Assembly: GCF_900101995.1 (NCBI RefSeq)
Contig: NZ_FNAS01000001.1
Location: 124,001 to 188,000 of the forward strand
Length of the DNA: 64,000 nucleotides
Direction: 5' to 3'
Source of the DNA: Riemerella columbipharyngis
GTDB taxonomy: Bacteria > Bacteroidota > Bacteroidia > Flavobacteriales > Weeksellaceae
Both the position numbers and the translations under genes were made by a program. Under the pieces are notes generated by a model. The model was not told the DNA's origin. It saw nothing but the letters and a program-made list of their open reading frames with translations, and searched no databases. Below are positions 32,072 to 41,747 of the stretch, in pieces (within the stretch, counting starts at the first letter, position 1; every line of letters begins with the position of its first letter).

Positions 32072-32923
32072 ATGAAATGGACTAATAATAGAAGTGGTAT
32101 AGACGACCGTCGTGGACAAGGTCTGAAAGGAGGATTGGTAGGTGGCGGTATTGGTACTCTTGTCATTGCCGCAATTATCTTTTTTTTAGGAGGAGATCCC
32201 AGTGCTTTGTTGGATTCTAATATGAACTCTGCTCCGGTTCAAACAGAACAACGCCAATTGACACAGCAAGAGCTTCAGATAAGAGAATTTATAGAGATGC
32301 TGCACGCTGAAAATGATATTACTTGGCAAAAAGAACTTCAGAAAATAGGAGTAGAGTACAGACCTCCCAAAGTAGTTTTGTTTGAGAATACTACCCAGTC
32401 AGGCTGTGGAACAGCTCGTTCGGAAATGGGGCCTTTCTATTGTCCCGCAGATGAAACCATTTATATGGATATGAGCTTTTTTAAGGAATTGGAAAGCCGT
32501 TTTGGAGCTAAAGTGACAGAGTTTTCTGTGGCTTATGTATTTGCCCATGAACAAGGACATCATATTCAGACGATTTTAGGGACTACTCAAAAAGTAAACA
32601 GCTTGAGACACAGTAGAAAATACTCCGAAGCACAAATGAACAGAGTGTCTGTGGCGACTGAACTTCAAGCTGATTTTTATGCCGGACTATGGGCGAGATT
32701 GACAGACAACAGAGCCAAAATATTAGAACCTGGAGATATCCAAAGTGCATTAGATGCTGCTGAAGCTGTAGGCGATGATAATATCCAAAAACGACAACAA
32801 GGCTATGTGAACCAAGAGGCTTTTACACACGGAAGCTCCAAGCAAAGAGAAGAATGGTTTCTAAAAGGCTACCAAACGGGAGATATCCGCCAAGGAGATA
32901 CTTTCAGTGTTTTGCTGAGATAA
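32072..32923 (+). CDS. YpfJ-type neutral zinc metallopeptidase
   Basis: 283 residues. An N-terminal MKWTNNRSGIDDRRGQG and one membrane helix (GGGIGTLVIAAIIFFLGG, about 23-41) anchor a periplasmic domain. HEQGHH at 159-164 is the HExxH zinc site and ELQADFYAG supplies the third ligand region. This matches the YpfJ/KPN_02809 family of putative peptidases, for which substrates are not known. Confidence 0.9.
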   Translation: MKWTNNRSGIDDRRGQGLKGGLVGGGIGTLVIAAIIFFLGGDPSALLDSNMNSAPVQTEQRQLTQQELQIREFIEMLHAENDITWQKELQKIGVEYRPPKVVLFENTTQSGCGTARSEMGPFYCPADETIYMDMSFFKELESRFGAKVTEFSVAYVFAHEQGHHIQTILGTTQKVNSLRHSRKYSEAQMNRVSVATELQADFYAGLWARLTDNRAKILEPGDIQSALDAAEAVGDDNIQKRQQGYVNQEAFTHGSSKQREEWFLKGYQTGDIRQGDTFSVLLR

Positions 32924-33121
32924 ATAGTGTTTTTTAGGGTTTGTTTCATAAAGGGAATAAAGGATAGAGTAGAGACATCATTCACGCTATGTGTGTGGTT
33001 TCCTTTATTTATAGGATTATAAAACATTGAATATTAGTTTGAGATATTGATGATAGATGAAAAAAAATGACGACAAGGTAAGCCGACTTTGTTGTAGTAT
33101 TAAGTGAAAAAAAATATATTA

Positions 33122-33154
33122 TTGAAGCTAAGTTCCGAATATTATGTAATTTTG
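33122..33154 (+). promoter_or_regulatory. promoter of the CopD-like gene
   Basis: TTG (33122-33124), 22 nt, TAATTTTG (33147-33154), 26 nt before the start codon. The rest of the 257-bp gap shows no clear feature. Confidence 0.6.
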
Positions 33155-33180
33155 CAGATGATATTAGGAACTTTTTTATT

Positions 33181-33627
33181 ATGCCACATCATTTATTGCT
33201 GATTATACACTTATTAGGTGCTGCCATTTGGGTAGGTGGTCATCTTGTCTTGTCCATTGGTATTTTACCCGAAGTGCTTAAAAAGAAATCTCCGGAATTA
33301 CTCCTGAATTTTGAGCGTAAGTATGAGAAAATAGGAATGCCCGCCCTCGTACTAATGGTAGTTACAGGAATATGGATGGCTTATAATTACGGCGTAGGTT
33401 CCAGCCAATGGTTTCATTTTGCCACGCCGCTGGAGTGTGTTGTTTCGCTGAAACTCACATTGCTGTTAAGCACGGTGTTATTTGCCCTAAGTGCCAACAT
33501 ATTTTTATTACCAAATCTAACTCCAAAAAAACTTCCTATAATGGCATTTCATATTATCTGTGTTACGCTTATCGGGGTGGTTATGCTGATATTGGGTAGT
33601 TTTGTGAGATATGGAGGAGCTTTCTAA
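33181..33627 (+). CDS. CopD-like integral membrane protein
   Basis: 148 residues with four membrane helices. HHLLLIIHLLGAAIWVGGHLVL has the helix-1 histidines and IWVGGH pattern of the CopD/DUF2269-like superfamily, and a histidine follows near helix 4 (AFHIICVTLIGVVML). Such proteins are linked to copper or heme handling in the membrane; which one applies here cannot be told. Confidence 0.7.
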   Translation: MPHHLLLIIHLLGAAIWVGGHLVLSIGILPEVLKKKSPELLLNFERKYEKIGMPALVLMVVTGIWMAYNYGVGSSQWFHFATPLECVVSLKLTLLLSTVLFALSANIFLLPNLTPKKLPIMAFHIICVTLIGVVMLILGSFVRYGGAF

Positions 33628-33709
33628 AATTTTTAATCTTTTCAAAAATAAATATTTAACAAAAAGTTTGGTACAATTTTTTATTATTAAACCATAAAAA
33701 TTAAAACAA

Positions 33710-34201
33710 ATGAAAAATTTAATTATCATAGGTATCATAGGTGCTGCTACGATAGCCTCTTGTTCTTCTCTTCAACAAGAGCAGCAAGCCCAAAACAATC
33801 GTAAAGAATTCCTGAAATTAAAAGGAAAATGGCAAATCGTAGAGATAAATAACTACAACAAAAACTTTAGAGTTAAACCTTTTGATGAAGGCATAGATTC
33901 CAAGTGTTTTATGGGCAGTGTATGGACGCTTGTGCCTAATAACTGGAGTGGGTCTTACACTCTGGAAAATCACGAAGGGTGTCCTTTTGTTTCTCAGAAT
34001 ATTAAGTTTGATGTGAAAAATGGAAATGAATTTATATTCAAAAAAATCTTTTCAGGAGAGAAACCTAAACAAGTCGTTTCTGGATATTCTCTTACTTTGG
34101 AAAATCAGACAGATGATTCGTTTACTTTGGCACAAAATATATCTTACCAAGGCGAAAATATTAAAGTGGCTTATGTATTCAAAAAAATTAGCAATAAATA
34201 A
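33710..34201 (+). CDS. lipocalin-like lipoprotein
   Basis: 163 residues with a lipoprotein signal (MKNLIIIGIIGAATIASCSS, Cys18). The mature domain starts LKGKWQIVEIN, the GxW motif of lipocalin-type beta barrels, and ends IKVAYVFKKI. It lies 12 bp before an OmpA-family lipoprotein gene, a pairing I recall in Chryseobacterium relatives; the two probably act together at the outer membrane (inference). Confidence 0.75.
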   Translation: MKNLIIIGIIGAATIASCSSLQQEQQAQNNRKEFLKLKGKWQIVEINNYNKNFRVKPFDEGIDSKCFMGSVWTLVPNNWSGSYTLENHEGCPFVSQNIKFDVKNGNEFIFKKIFSGEKPKQVVSGYSLTLENQTDDSFTLAQNISYQGENIKVAYVFKKISNK

Positions 34202-34213
34202 ATTATAACACAA

Positions 34214-34912
34214 ATGAAATTATTTAACAAAACAAGTGCAGCTGCAGTGTTCCTATCCGGAAGTCTTTTACTCACAAGCTGCGAAGCGGTACAAAACTCA
34301 AATAACCAGCAAAGAGGTACAGCCATAGGCGTTGCTGCGGGTGCTGTTATTGGAGGGATATTGGGCAACAACTTAGGGAAAGGTAAAAATGCCCCACTTG
34401 GAGCGGTACTTGGCGGGGTTGTAGGTGGTGTGGCTGGAAATGCCATCGGAAGAAAGATGGATAAACAGGCAAAACAGATTAAAGAAATACTTCCAGGTGC
34501 AGAAGTAGAAAGGGTAAACGAAGGTATCAAAGTAACCCTGCACGAAAATATGGTAAACTTTGCGTTCAACTCTTCGGACCTTACGAACCAAGCTAAAACC
34601 AACTTGGATAAATTAGGTAAAGTACTTAAAGACAACCCAGAAACCAATATCAATATATACGGCTATACGGACAATGTAGGCTCTGATGCTTATAACCTAA
34701 AACTGTCTGATAGAAGAGCTTCCGCCGTAGTAGATTACCTTGCGTCATTGGGTATAGACAGAAGCCGATTGATTCCTAAAGGAATGGGAGAAGCTGATCC
34801 TGTAGATACTAACGCCACAGCCGCAGGACGTGCTAAAAACCGTCGTGTAGAATTTGCCATTACTGCAAATGAAAATATGATCAACGAAGTAAAACAGGAA
34901 GCTGTGAGATAA
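34214..34912 (+). CDS. OmpA-family lipoprotein with glycine zipper
   Basis: 232 residues. Lipobox SGSLLLTSC, a Gly-rich zipper (IGVAAGAVIGGILGNNLGKG and GAVLGGVVGGVAGNAIGR, residues about 35-80), then a complete OmpA peptidoglycan-binding domain (FAFNSSDLTNQAKTNLDKLG, YTDNVGSDAYNLKLSDRRA, GMGEADPVDTN, NRRVEFAI). It ties the outer membrane to the cell wall. A terminator follows at 34930. Confidence 0.92.
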   Translation: MKLFNKTSAAAVFLSGSLLLTSCEAVQNSNNQQRGTAIGVAAGAVIGGILGNNLGKGKNAPLGAVLGGVVGGVAGNAIGRKMDKQAKQIKEILPGAEVERVNEGIKVTLHENMVNFAFNSSDLTNQAKTNLDKLGKVLKDNPETNINIYGYTDNVGSDAYNLKLSDRRASAVVDYLASLGIDRSRLIPKGMGEADPVDTNATAAGRAKNRRVEFAITANENMINEVKQEAVR

Positions 34913-34929
34913 TTTATTATCTGTAAGTA

Positions 34930-34972
34930 AAAATCGTCTCGGAGTATTTTTTCTCTGAAGCGATTTTTTTTT
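34930..34972 (+). terminator. intrinsic terminator of the OmpA lipoprotein gene
   Basis: AAAATCG...GGAG pairs imperfectly with CTCTGAAGCGATTTT and is followed by nine T. Confidence 0.65.
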
Positions 34973-35245
34973 CTATACTTGGAACTCGTATCGATCGTAT
35001 CATTTCAAGGAGTTAAAGCTTTTTTAGCAAAATTAAATAAAAAATATTATGAATTAGTCGTAGCTTCAGTATTGTGTGTTAATGTTTATTCTTCAAAAAC
35101 TATTCTTTTCCAGAATCGGAGTAGGAATTCATTATTATTTTGATTTTAAATAACTTCAAAAAATACATATTTCTTCGGCTAATGTCCTTATCATTTGATA
35201 ATCGCATTAGCCGTTTTTTTTGTTTTAAGCTTGTAGGAAACAAAG
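34973..35245. other. intergenic region with an orphan terminator
   Basis: No convincing reading frame. The only clear element is a second, stronger terminator-like hairpin at 35176-35221, which no annotated plus-strand gene needs. Possible site of a small RNA. Confidence 0.5.
35176..35221 (+). terminator. orphan intrinsic terminator (possible small RNA 3' end)
   Basis: CGGCTAATG (35176-35184) pairs with CATTAGCCG (35205-35213); inside, TTATC pairs with GATAA around ATTT; eight T follow. The last plus-strand gene already has its own terminator 200 bp upstream. Confidence 0.7.
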
Positions 35246-36262
35246 TTATTTTTCTTCTTCAAAGTATAGACGGTAGAATTTCCCTTTTTCATTTTGTCCG
35301 GTTTCTATCATTTTACGGTCACCGTGTACATAGATATGGAAATTTTTGTCTAGTTTTATTACGCTTTTGAAATACCGCTGTTGTTTTTTTACTGCCGTCG
35401 TATTTATTGGGAATTCTTCGGCTATGGACATTTGGGTTTCTTGTTCGTAGTCGGTTTTGTAATTGACAAAACTTTCTATCACATTTTCGTCTCCGATAAC
35501 TTCTTGGGTAAATTCCTCAAAATCAAATTGCTCTTTATCTTTAAAGAAATTGATGGATTTATTCAAAAAATCGGCTTGGTCTGCTTTTGAAATTTCGAAT
35601 TCTTGGGGAAGCTGTTTTGTAATATAATCTTTGTAAACGGCGAGGGTTTCTTGGGTGTGGAAGTAGTCGTCCTCGCGTTGTTTTACTTTTAGAAAATCTT
35701 CGAACCAGTAATAGACATCGCCATTTTTGTTATTATCTATTATGGATAAAATGTATCCGGTTTCTTTATTATTGTTGTAAATGACGGCCCCTTTGTCCAG
35801 CTTTGAAAGTCCGATGCCAAAGTCTTTTTCTAAGTTGTAGGCATCATCATCATTAGCATTTATTTTTAAGAAAGTTTCTTTGTTTTCTGTTTTGAAAATC
35901 CCGATAGAATCTATCTTTCCGCCTTCTGTCTCTTCGCCTTCAAAATAAACGATAAATAATTCGCCCCCTTGTACACGTGGGTTTTCGGTTATTTCGTAAA
36001 GGTGTTTGGCAATATTTTCGCTTTCCCAAAGAAATTTATTTTTATCCTCAAATATTTCGGAAACAGAGCTATAAACGGGGTTGCTCGTGAGATAGGAATC
36101 GCTGTAAAACTGAAACTGTTCTTCGCCTTTGAAGGATTTTAGGAAGAAGTTTTCTAACAATTCCTGCATTTCCTCGTCTAAGTGTAATTCCTCCGAAGAA
36201 AGAAATAAATTTTCTTGGTTTATTTTGTTTCCTACTTTATGTACAATTATTTTAGAAATCAT
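35246..36262 (-). CDS. nucleoid-associated protein (NdpA/YejK-like)
   Basis: 338 residues from ATG 36262 (MISKIIVHKVGNKINQENLF), the usual start of this family. No signal peptide; acidic and basic segments alternate; DKNFHIYVHGDRKMIETGQ near the C-terminus is the most conserved part. Members bind the nucleoid in E. coli, but function is poorly known. Monocistronic. Confidence 0.85.
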   Translation of the reverse strand: MISKIIVHKVGNKINQENLFLSSEELHLDEEMQELLENFFLKSFKGEEQFQFYSDSYLTSNPVYSSVSEIFEDKNKFLWESENIAKHLYEITENPRVQGGELFIVYFEGEETEGGKIDSIGIFKTENKETFLKINANDDDAYNLEKDFGIGLSKLDKGAVIYNNNKETGYILSIIDNNKNGDVYYWFEDFLKVKQREDDYFHTQETLAVYKDYITKQLPQEFEISKADQADFLNKSINFFKDKEQFDFEEFTQEVIGDENVIESFVNYKTDYEQETQMSIAEEFPINTTAVKKQQRYFKSVIKLDKNFHIYVHGDRKMIETGQNEKGKFYRLYFEEEK

Positions 36263-36397
36263 ATTAGAGTGTGTATTTTTGTGCACAAAGATAAGGATTA
36301 AATAAGATTTTTATTCTGGAAATTTCGGATAGTTTGGTTTGTATAGATGTAAAATTACGGACTTGTTTAGTTTTTTTAGGCAGAGGGCTTAAACTAA

Positions 36398-36429
36398 TTT
36401 GTAAACTTCAATAAAAAAAATTACATTTG
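36398..36429 (+). promoter_or_regulatory. promoter of the aminotransferase gene
   Basis: TTTG (36398-36401), 20 nt, TACATTTG (36422-36429): close to the flavobacterial consensus; leader about 45 nt. Confidence 0.75.
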
Positions 36430-36480
36430 TAGAACAGAATTAAAGGTGTTTTAACGCTTAATGACTAAAAATATTTTATA

Positions 36481-37734
36481 ATGAAATTATCTCATCTTGC
36501 TACCCACTTGGTAGCCTCTGAAATTGTAAAAATAAGCAATGAAGTTAATGATTTGAAATCTAAGGGAAGAGCTATTTCCAATCTTACCATTGGAGATTTG
36601 AATTCCAATATATATCCTATCCCTGCTCTTTTAAAAGAAGCTATACAGGAGGCATATAATGCTAATTTTACCAACTATCCACCGTCGCCGGGTATTGCAG
36701 AGCTTAGAGAAGTGGTATCTAAAGACATTAAAGAGAGGTATGATTTGGATTATCCTGCTTCGGATATTCAGATTGCCGGAGGTTCCCGTCCATTGATTTA
36801 CACTACTTATTTGAGTATTGTAGATGAAGGGGATAAAGTCGTCTATCCGGTACCTTCTTGGAATAATAATCACTTCTGCTATCTCAGTGATGCCCAAAAA
36901 GTGGAGGTAGAGACTAAGCCTGAAAATAATTTTTTGCCTACGGCAGAAGAGCTTAGAGGAAAATTAGACGGAGCAGTTCTTTTAGCCCTTTGTTCACCGC
37001 TCAACCCTACAGGAACAGCCTATACAGAGAAACAATTAAAAGAAATCTGTGATTTGGTTTTAGAGGAAAACAAAAGAAGATCGCCGGACCAAAAGCCACT
37101 CTATCTCTTGTATGACCAAATCTATGCATTGCTTACTTTTGGAGGTAAGCATGTATCACCAGTGGGTATATACCCGGAGATGAAAAAATATACTATCTAT
37201 ATTGATGGGATATCCAAATGTCTGGCAGCCACCGGAGTTCGTGTAGGCTGGGCATACGGTCCTACTGAAGTTATTGCTAAAATCAAGGCTTTTCTTACCC
37301 ATATTGGAGCTTGGGCACCAAAACCGGAGCAAGAAGCTACAGCTAAGTTTTGGGCTAAAGCAGATGCGGTAGATGCCTTCGTTGCTGATTTCAAAGGAAA
37401 GATTAACCATAGTTTGGAAACTTTGCATCAAGGGATTCAAAGCCTTAAATCAAAAGGGTTTGCGGTTGATAGCATTAAACCTATGGGGGCATTGTACTTG
37501 ACTGTAAAAATGGATTATGTAGGAAAAACAGCACCGGACGGAACAGTTATAAAGGATACCACAGATTTGGTGTTCTATCTCATTAACAATGCAGATGCTG
37601 CTTTTGTGCCGTTTTCGGCATTTGGGAATGGTAGAGAGATGCCTTGGTTTAGGGCTTCTGCGGGAGGATGTTCTTTGGAAGATATCCAAAATCTATTGCC
37701 GAAATTAGAAAAAGCACTTTCTCAGTTGAAATAA
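36481..37734 (+). CDS. PLP-dependent class I/II aminotransferase
   Basis: 417 residues. PLP lysine is K246 in IDGISKCLAATGVRVGW; SPLNPTGTAY and YDQIY give the Asn and Asp/Tyr cofactor contacts, and the C-terminal PWFRASAG holds the substrate-carboxylate Arg. It belongs to the aspartate-aminotransferase fold group; the amino-acid substrate is not evident. Confidence 0.88.
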   Translation: MKLSHLATHLVASEIVKISNEVNDLKSKGRAISNLTIGDLNSNIYPIPALLKEAIQEAYNANFTNYPPSPGIAELREVVSKDIKERYDLDYPASDIQIAGGSRPLIYTTYLSIVDEGDKVVYPVPSWNNNHFCYLSDAQKVEVETKPENNFLPTAEELRGKLDGAVLLALCSPLNPTGTAYTEKQLKEICDLVLEENKRRSPDQKPLYLLYDQIYALLTFGGKHVSPVGIYPEMKKYTIYIDGISKCLAATGVRVGWAYGPTEVIAKIKAFLTHIGAWAPKPEQEATAKFWAKADAVDAFVADFKGKINHSLETLHQGIQSLKSKGFAVDSIKPMGALYLTVKMDYVGKTAPDGTVIKDTTDLVFYLINNADAAFVPFSAFGNGREMPWFRASAGGCSLEDIQNLLPKLEKALSQLK

Positions 37735-37750
37735 TAAAATGCTATAATGT

Positions 37751-37803
37751 AAACAAACTTCATCGATGCCAAATTTTTGGATAGATGGAGTTTTGTTTTT
37801 TTA
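37751..37803 (+). terminator. terminator of the aminotransferase gene
   Basis: AAACAAACTTCATC (37751-37764) pairs, with a bulge, with GATGGAGTTTTGTT and runs into seven or more T just before kdsB. Confidence 0.6.
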
Positions 37804-37813
37804 AGGATTAAAA

Positions 37814-38557
37814 ATGAAAAATAAAATCATAGCGGTAATTCCTGCACGGTATCAGGCAAGCCGTTTTCCGGGTAAGCTAATGCAGAAATTGGGTGACCGA
37901 ACTGTCATTTCTACGACTTATCATAATGTGAGAGAAACCGGACTTTTCGATGATGTTCTTGTCGCTACGGATTCTGAAATGATATTCAATGAAATCAAGG
38001 CTAATAGCGGGAATGTCGTGATGACGGGGACTCACGAAACGGGGAGCGACCGCATAGCGGAGGCGGTGCAAGATTTGGATTGCGATATCGTGGTGAATGT
38101 TCAGGGCGATGAGCCTTTTCTCAAAACAGAGCCTTTGAAGCAGCTTGTAGAGGTTTTCGATGAAGATGTTCAGAAAGAGATCTCTTTAGCCTCATTAAAA
38201 ATAAAAATGAAAAACTTTACCGAAGTAGAAAATCCGAATAATGTAAAAGTCATTACCGACAAAGATGGTTTTGCTCTTTATTTTAGTCGTTCACCTATTC
38301 CTTACCCAAGGGAGAAAACAGATTCTTTGGCCTATTACAGACATATCGGCGTTTATGCTTTCCGTAGAGAGGCACTTTTGGAGTTTTCAAAATTACCAAT
38401 GCGTCCTTTGGAGACAGCAGAAAAAATAGAATGTTTGCGTTATCTGGAGCACGGGATGAGAATAAAACTCATAGAGACAGACTTTGTAGGCGTGGGTATA
38501 GATGTACCCAAAGACTTGGAGAGAGCCAGAGAAATTATCGGGAAAGGAAGCGTATAG
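37814..38557 (+). CDS. kdsB: 3-deoxy-manno-octulosonate cytidylyltransferase
   Basis: 247 residues. [16 protein letters not shown] (nucleotide loop), [18 protein letters not shown], and NVQGDEPF are all diagnostic of KdsB. It activates Kdo with CTP for LPS inner-core synthesis, so this organism makes Kdo-containing LPS. Standard length. A terminator lies just upstream, implying its own promoter or read-through. Confidence 0.96.
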   Translation: MKNKIIAVIPARYQASRFPGKLMQKLGDRTVISTTYHNVRETGLFDDVLVATDSEMIFNEIKANSGNVVMTGTHETGSDRIAEAVQDLDCDIVVNVQGDEPFLKTEPLKQLVEVFDEDVQKEISLASLKIKMKNFTEVENPNNVKVITDKDGFALYFSRSPIPYPREKTDSLAYYRHIGVYAFRREALLEFSKLPMRPLETAEKIECLRYLEHGMRIKLIETDFVGVGIDVPKDLERAREIIGKGSV

Positions 38558-38615
38558 TTTTTTTATTAAAATTAAAATTATATCTTTGGCAATATTTAGA
38601 TTTAATTGAATGCGG

Positions 38616-39281
38616 ATGAAAAAGATATTTTTGATTTTAATTCTATGTTTGGGAGGCGGGGCTTTTTCTCAGACTGCAAAGGAAATTATAGCTAAAAATA
38701 TAGAGCTTACAGGAGGTGAAAACCATTGGAAACTTCTCAATTCTATAATGCTTCAGGGGAAGGTGGTATTGAGCCTCAATGAAGAATACCCCATAGAAAT
38801 TTTTCAACAGAGGCCCAATCTTACCAAGACTGTCATCATCAATAATGGCAAAGAAAGCGTGATAGAAGCCTATGACGGTAAGAAAGGCTACGCGATGAAC
38901 TATGCGACTAATAAACTTCAAGAGTTTAGCGATTATCAGCCCGAGAGTTTTGATACAGACTACTTGAACTACGAGGCGAAAGGCTTTACAGCGACGGTTT
39001 TGGGTAAAGATATGGTCGATGGAAAATCTTGCTACAAAGTAGAACTGACTAAAAATGTAAATAAAACCATTTATTATTTTGATGTCAATAGCTATATGCT
39101 GCTGAAAGAGGAGAAAAAAGGCGAAACGCTTATTTATTCGGATTTTAGGAAGGTAGGAAATCTTGTGATGCCCTATAGAATAGAGTCTTCTAATTCTAAA
39201 AAAGAAGGTGAATATTTAATGGTTTTTACCCAAATAGATGTTAATAAAGTACTACCTAAAAACACATTTAAAATTAAATAA
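38616..39281 (+). CDS. LolA/LolB-superfamily outer-membrane lipoprotein-sorting-like protein
   Basis: 221 residues from ATG 38616 (ATG 38610 two codons upstream is equally possible). Signal peptide MKKIFLILILCLGGGAFSQ. The body has the LolA-like pattern of a large half-barrel: YDGKKGYAMNY, LGKDMVDGKSCYKVEL, IYYFDVNSYMLLKEE, VMPYRIE. Probably binds a lipid or lipoprotein in the periplasm; exact role unknown. Five bp before the peroxidase gene. Confidence 0.72.
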   Translation: MKKIFLILILCLGGGAFSQTAKEIIAKNIELTGGENHWKLLNSIMLQGKVVLSLNEEYPIEIFQQRPNLTKTVIINNGKESVIEAYDGKKGYAMNYATNKLQEFSDYQPESFDTDYLNYEAKGFTATVLGKDMVDGKSCYKVELTKNVNKTIYYFDVNSYMLLKEEKKGETLIYSDFRKVGNLVMPYRIESSNSKKEGEYLMVFTQIDVNKVLPKNTFKIK

Positions 39282-39286
39282 ACATT

Positions 39287-39853
39287 ATGAAAAAAATATT
39301 GGTTTTATTCCTGTCGGTTTTAGCATTTTTTCAATGTACTAAAAGTAAAGGACAATCTTCTAAAAAAGATGCCGGTATCCCGAAAAGTATTTATGATTTT
39401 AAGGTGGAAAGTTTAGATGGAGACGAGATAAATTTTGCGGATTTCAAAGGCAAAAAAATCCTTATCGTAAATACCGCTTCCAAGTGTGGTTTTACCCCTC
39501 AGTACGAAGGTTTGGAGAAACTTTATGAAAAGTACAAAGACAAACTAGTGGTAGTAGGTTTTCCTGCGGATAATTTTGCCCATCAGGAGCCGGGGAGCAA
39601 CGAGGAAATACAGTCGTTCTGTAAAAAGAATTACGGCGTAACTTTCCCAATGGCGGCCAAAGTTTCTGTAAAGGGAGAGGATACAGCTCCTATTTTTAGA
39701 TTTTTGACGGAAAAGAAATTCAATGGGGTAAAGAATACGACGATACTATGGAACTTCACTAAGTTTTTGTTAGACGAAAACGGGAGAATCATCGATACCT
39801 ATCTCAGTACCACCAAACCGAATAGCGAAAGTATCACCAAGCATTTGCAATAA
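39287..39853 (+). CDS. glutathione peroxidase-family thiol peroxidase (lipoprotein)
   Basis: 188 residues. A lipobox-like FFQC (Cys17) suggests lipid anchoring. Catalytic Cys67 in NTASKCGFTPQYEGLEKLY, then GFPADNFAHQEPG (the Gln site; most relatives have CNQFGGQEPG) and WNFTKFL (Trp site). It reduces peroxides, in bacteria usually with thioredoxin. Codon for the active site is Cys, not selenocysteine. The ADN-for-CNQ change removes a resolving cysteine position. Confidence 0.9.
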   Translation: MKKILVLFLSVLAFFQCTKSKGQSSKKDAGIPKSIYDFKVESLDGDEINFADFKGKKILIVNTASKCGFTPQYEGLEKLYEKYKDKLVVVGFPADNFAHQEPGSNEEIQSFCKKNYGVTFPMAAKVSVKGEDTAPIFRFLTEKKFNGVKNTTILWNFTKFLLDENGRIIDTYLSTTKPNSESITKHLQ

Positions 39854-39887
39854 ATGAACTGAAATGTCCGGAAACTTGTCATATAAG

Positions 39888-41174
39888 ATGAGAAAAACTC
39901 AGATTATCGGGCTGATGGTGTTGGGTGTTTTTATCTTGTTGGTACAGTTAGGTTTTTATTTTTATAAGACTAATAATACGGAACAATCTCCTGAAATAGA
40001 GCTTTTGGGGGATTCTGCTTTACCGAAGGCAGGGGGAACGGAGCTGTCACCATTTAATCCGAATGATTTGGATGAAGAGGGCTGGCAGAGGTTAGGCTTT
40101 TCGGAAAAACAAGTAAAAACAATTCTAAAATACAAAGACATCGTAGGAGGGAGGTTTGTATCCAAAGAGCAACTGTCAAAGTGCTATGTCATATCCAAAG
40201 AGAAGTACGAGACACTGAAAAATTTCATTATCCTGCCCGAAACTTATTCCGAAAATAGGAAACCGCAATACAGCCATTCCCGCCACAGCCTTTACATAAA
40301 AGGAAAATTCAATCCGGATCAATATACCCAAGCACAGTGGCAAGCATTGGGCTTTAGCGAAAGGCAGGCACAGGCGATTATGAAGTATAAAAATTACCTC
40401 GGAGGCAGTTTTCTGAGTAAAGAAAAATTTGCAGAGTGCTTTGTTATTAGCCCTGAAAATTATAGACAATTAGCCCCTTACCTTATATTGCCTGAAAAAG
40501 TAGAAAAGGATTGGTCTAACGCTGATTTTGATAAAACTAAAAGACAAAAAATCAATCTGGTGTCGTATGCAAAGTTCAATCCTAATTCTTACAGCAAGGA
40601 AGATTGGGAGCTGATAGGCTTTTCGGAGAAGCAGGCACAGGCGATTATAAATTATCGGGATAAGAAATTGGGCGGGCGATTTTCGTCGTTGGGTGATTTG
40701 AAAAATTGCTTTGTAATATCGGAGCAAAAATACCAAGAAATGGCACCGTATATCGTGATTCCGAAAGAAGCGGAGAAGCCCAAAATAGATTTTTCAAAAT
40801 TGGAGCTGAACAGCATCACTTACGAACAACTTTTAGCGTTTGGTTTTTCTCCTAAGGAAGCCAAAGGTTTTGTGTCTTTTAGGGAAGCTCTCGGAGGTTT
40901 TCAGGATAAAAATCAGATATTGGAAGTTTATGGAATTGACCAAAACTTAGCTTCAAAACTAATGGGAATAGCACAATTTGACAATTCTAAAGTTAAGAAA
41001 TATAAATTGGTAGAAGCTCCTGAAAATTGGCTCAAGCAGCATCCTTATTTTAAGTATTATTCGGATAAAATACTCTATTTTAGAATGAATTACAGATCTA
41101 CAGATAAGATTCTAAAGAAAGCAAATGCTCGGGATTTTGATCTTCCGAAAATGAAACTTTACCTTAGAGAATGA
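39888..41174 (+). CDS. membrane-anchored protein with four helix-hairpin-helix repeats
   Basis: 428 residues from ATG 39888 (ATG 39864 eight codons upstream is possible). One N-terminal helix (IIGLMVLGVFILLVQLGFYF), then four ComEA-like units: FNPNDLDEEGWQRLGFSEKQ, FNPDQYTQAQWQALGFSERQ, FNPNSYSKEDWELIGFSEKQ and LNSITYEQLLAFGFSPKEAK, each followed by an ILKYKD/IMKYKN-type strand. ComEA-type HhH domains bind DNA, which suggests periplasmic DNA or protein binding (inference). Confidence 0.82.
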   Translation: MRKTQIIGLMVLGVFILLVQLGFYFYKTNNTEQSPEIELLGDSALPKAGGTELSPFNPNDLDEEGWQRLGFSEKQVKTILKYKDIVGGRFVSKEQLSKCYVISKEKYETLKNFIILPETYSENRKPQYSHSRHSLYIKGKFNPDQYTQAQWQALGFSERQAQAIMKYKNYLGGSFLSKEKFAECFVISPENYRQLAPYLILPEKVEKDWSNADFDKTKRQKINLVSYAKFNPNSYSKEDWELIGFSEKQAQAIINYRDKKLGGRFSSLGDLKNCFVISEQKYQEMAPYIVIPKEAEKPKIDFSKLELNSITYEQLLAFGFSPKEAKGFVSFREALGGFQDKNQILEVYGIDQNLASKLMGIAQFDNSKVKKYKLVEAPENWLKQHPYFKYYSDKILYFRMNYRSTDKILKKANARDFDLPKMKLYLRE

Positions 41175-41244
41175 TAATAGATGAATTTGATTTTGTGTAT
41201 TTCGGTGAAAAGCAATAACTTCGCCGTCCTATTATAATAAATCA

Positions 41245-41721
41245 ATGAATAAAGAACTTCGTATTTCTTATAAGGTCATTGAGGCAAACGACCTTGATGA
41301 AACGGAAAAGAAACTTTTTGATGCAGCCAAGAAGGCAAGAGAAGACGCCTATGCACCGTACTCTAATTTTCTGGTGGGCTGTGCTTTGCTTTTGGAAAGC
41401 GGCGAAATCATCAAAGGGAGTAATCAGGAAAATGCAGCCTATCCATCGGGATTGTGTGCGGAAAGGACTACGATATACTGGGCATCGGCTAACTATCCCA
41501 ATGCTAAAATCAAAAAACTCTTCGTACTTGGAGCTCCTCGTGATGTTATAGAGTATCCGCCTACGCCGCCTTGCGGTGCATGTAGGCAGAGTATGCTGGA
41601 ATATGAAGCCAAACAAGAAGAAAAAATAGAAATTTATATAGCTTCTTTGGGAGGAGCCATTTACAAGGTGGATTCCATTCGCAGTCTTTTGCCTTTTTCC
41701 TTTGATCAATCGTTTTTGTAG
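41245..41721 (+). CDS. cdd: cytidine deaminase
   Basis: 158 residues. Zinc site C71-A-E73 (GLCAERT) and C110/C113 (PPCGACRQ), with the substrate loop YAPYSNFLVGCALL. It converts cytidine to uridine in pyrimidine salvage. The family (homotetramer type) has this length. Confidence 0.94.
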   Translation: MNKELRISYKVIEANDLDETEKKLFDAAKKAREDAYAPYSNFLVGCALLLESGEIIKGSNQENAAYPSGLCAERTTIYWASANYPNAKIKKLFVLGAPRDVIEYPPTPPCGACRQSMLEYEAKQEEKIEIYIASLGGAIYKVDSIRSLLPFSFDQSFL

Positions 41722-41747
41722 TATTTGCTGTTGGCTTAAATAGGTTG

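Noticed and set aside
39287-39853. Selenoprotein glutathione peroxidase
   Set aside because: The active-site codon at residue 67 is TGT (Cys) and no in-frame TGA occurs.
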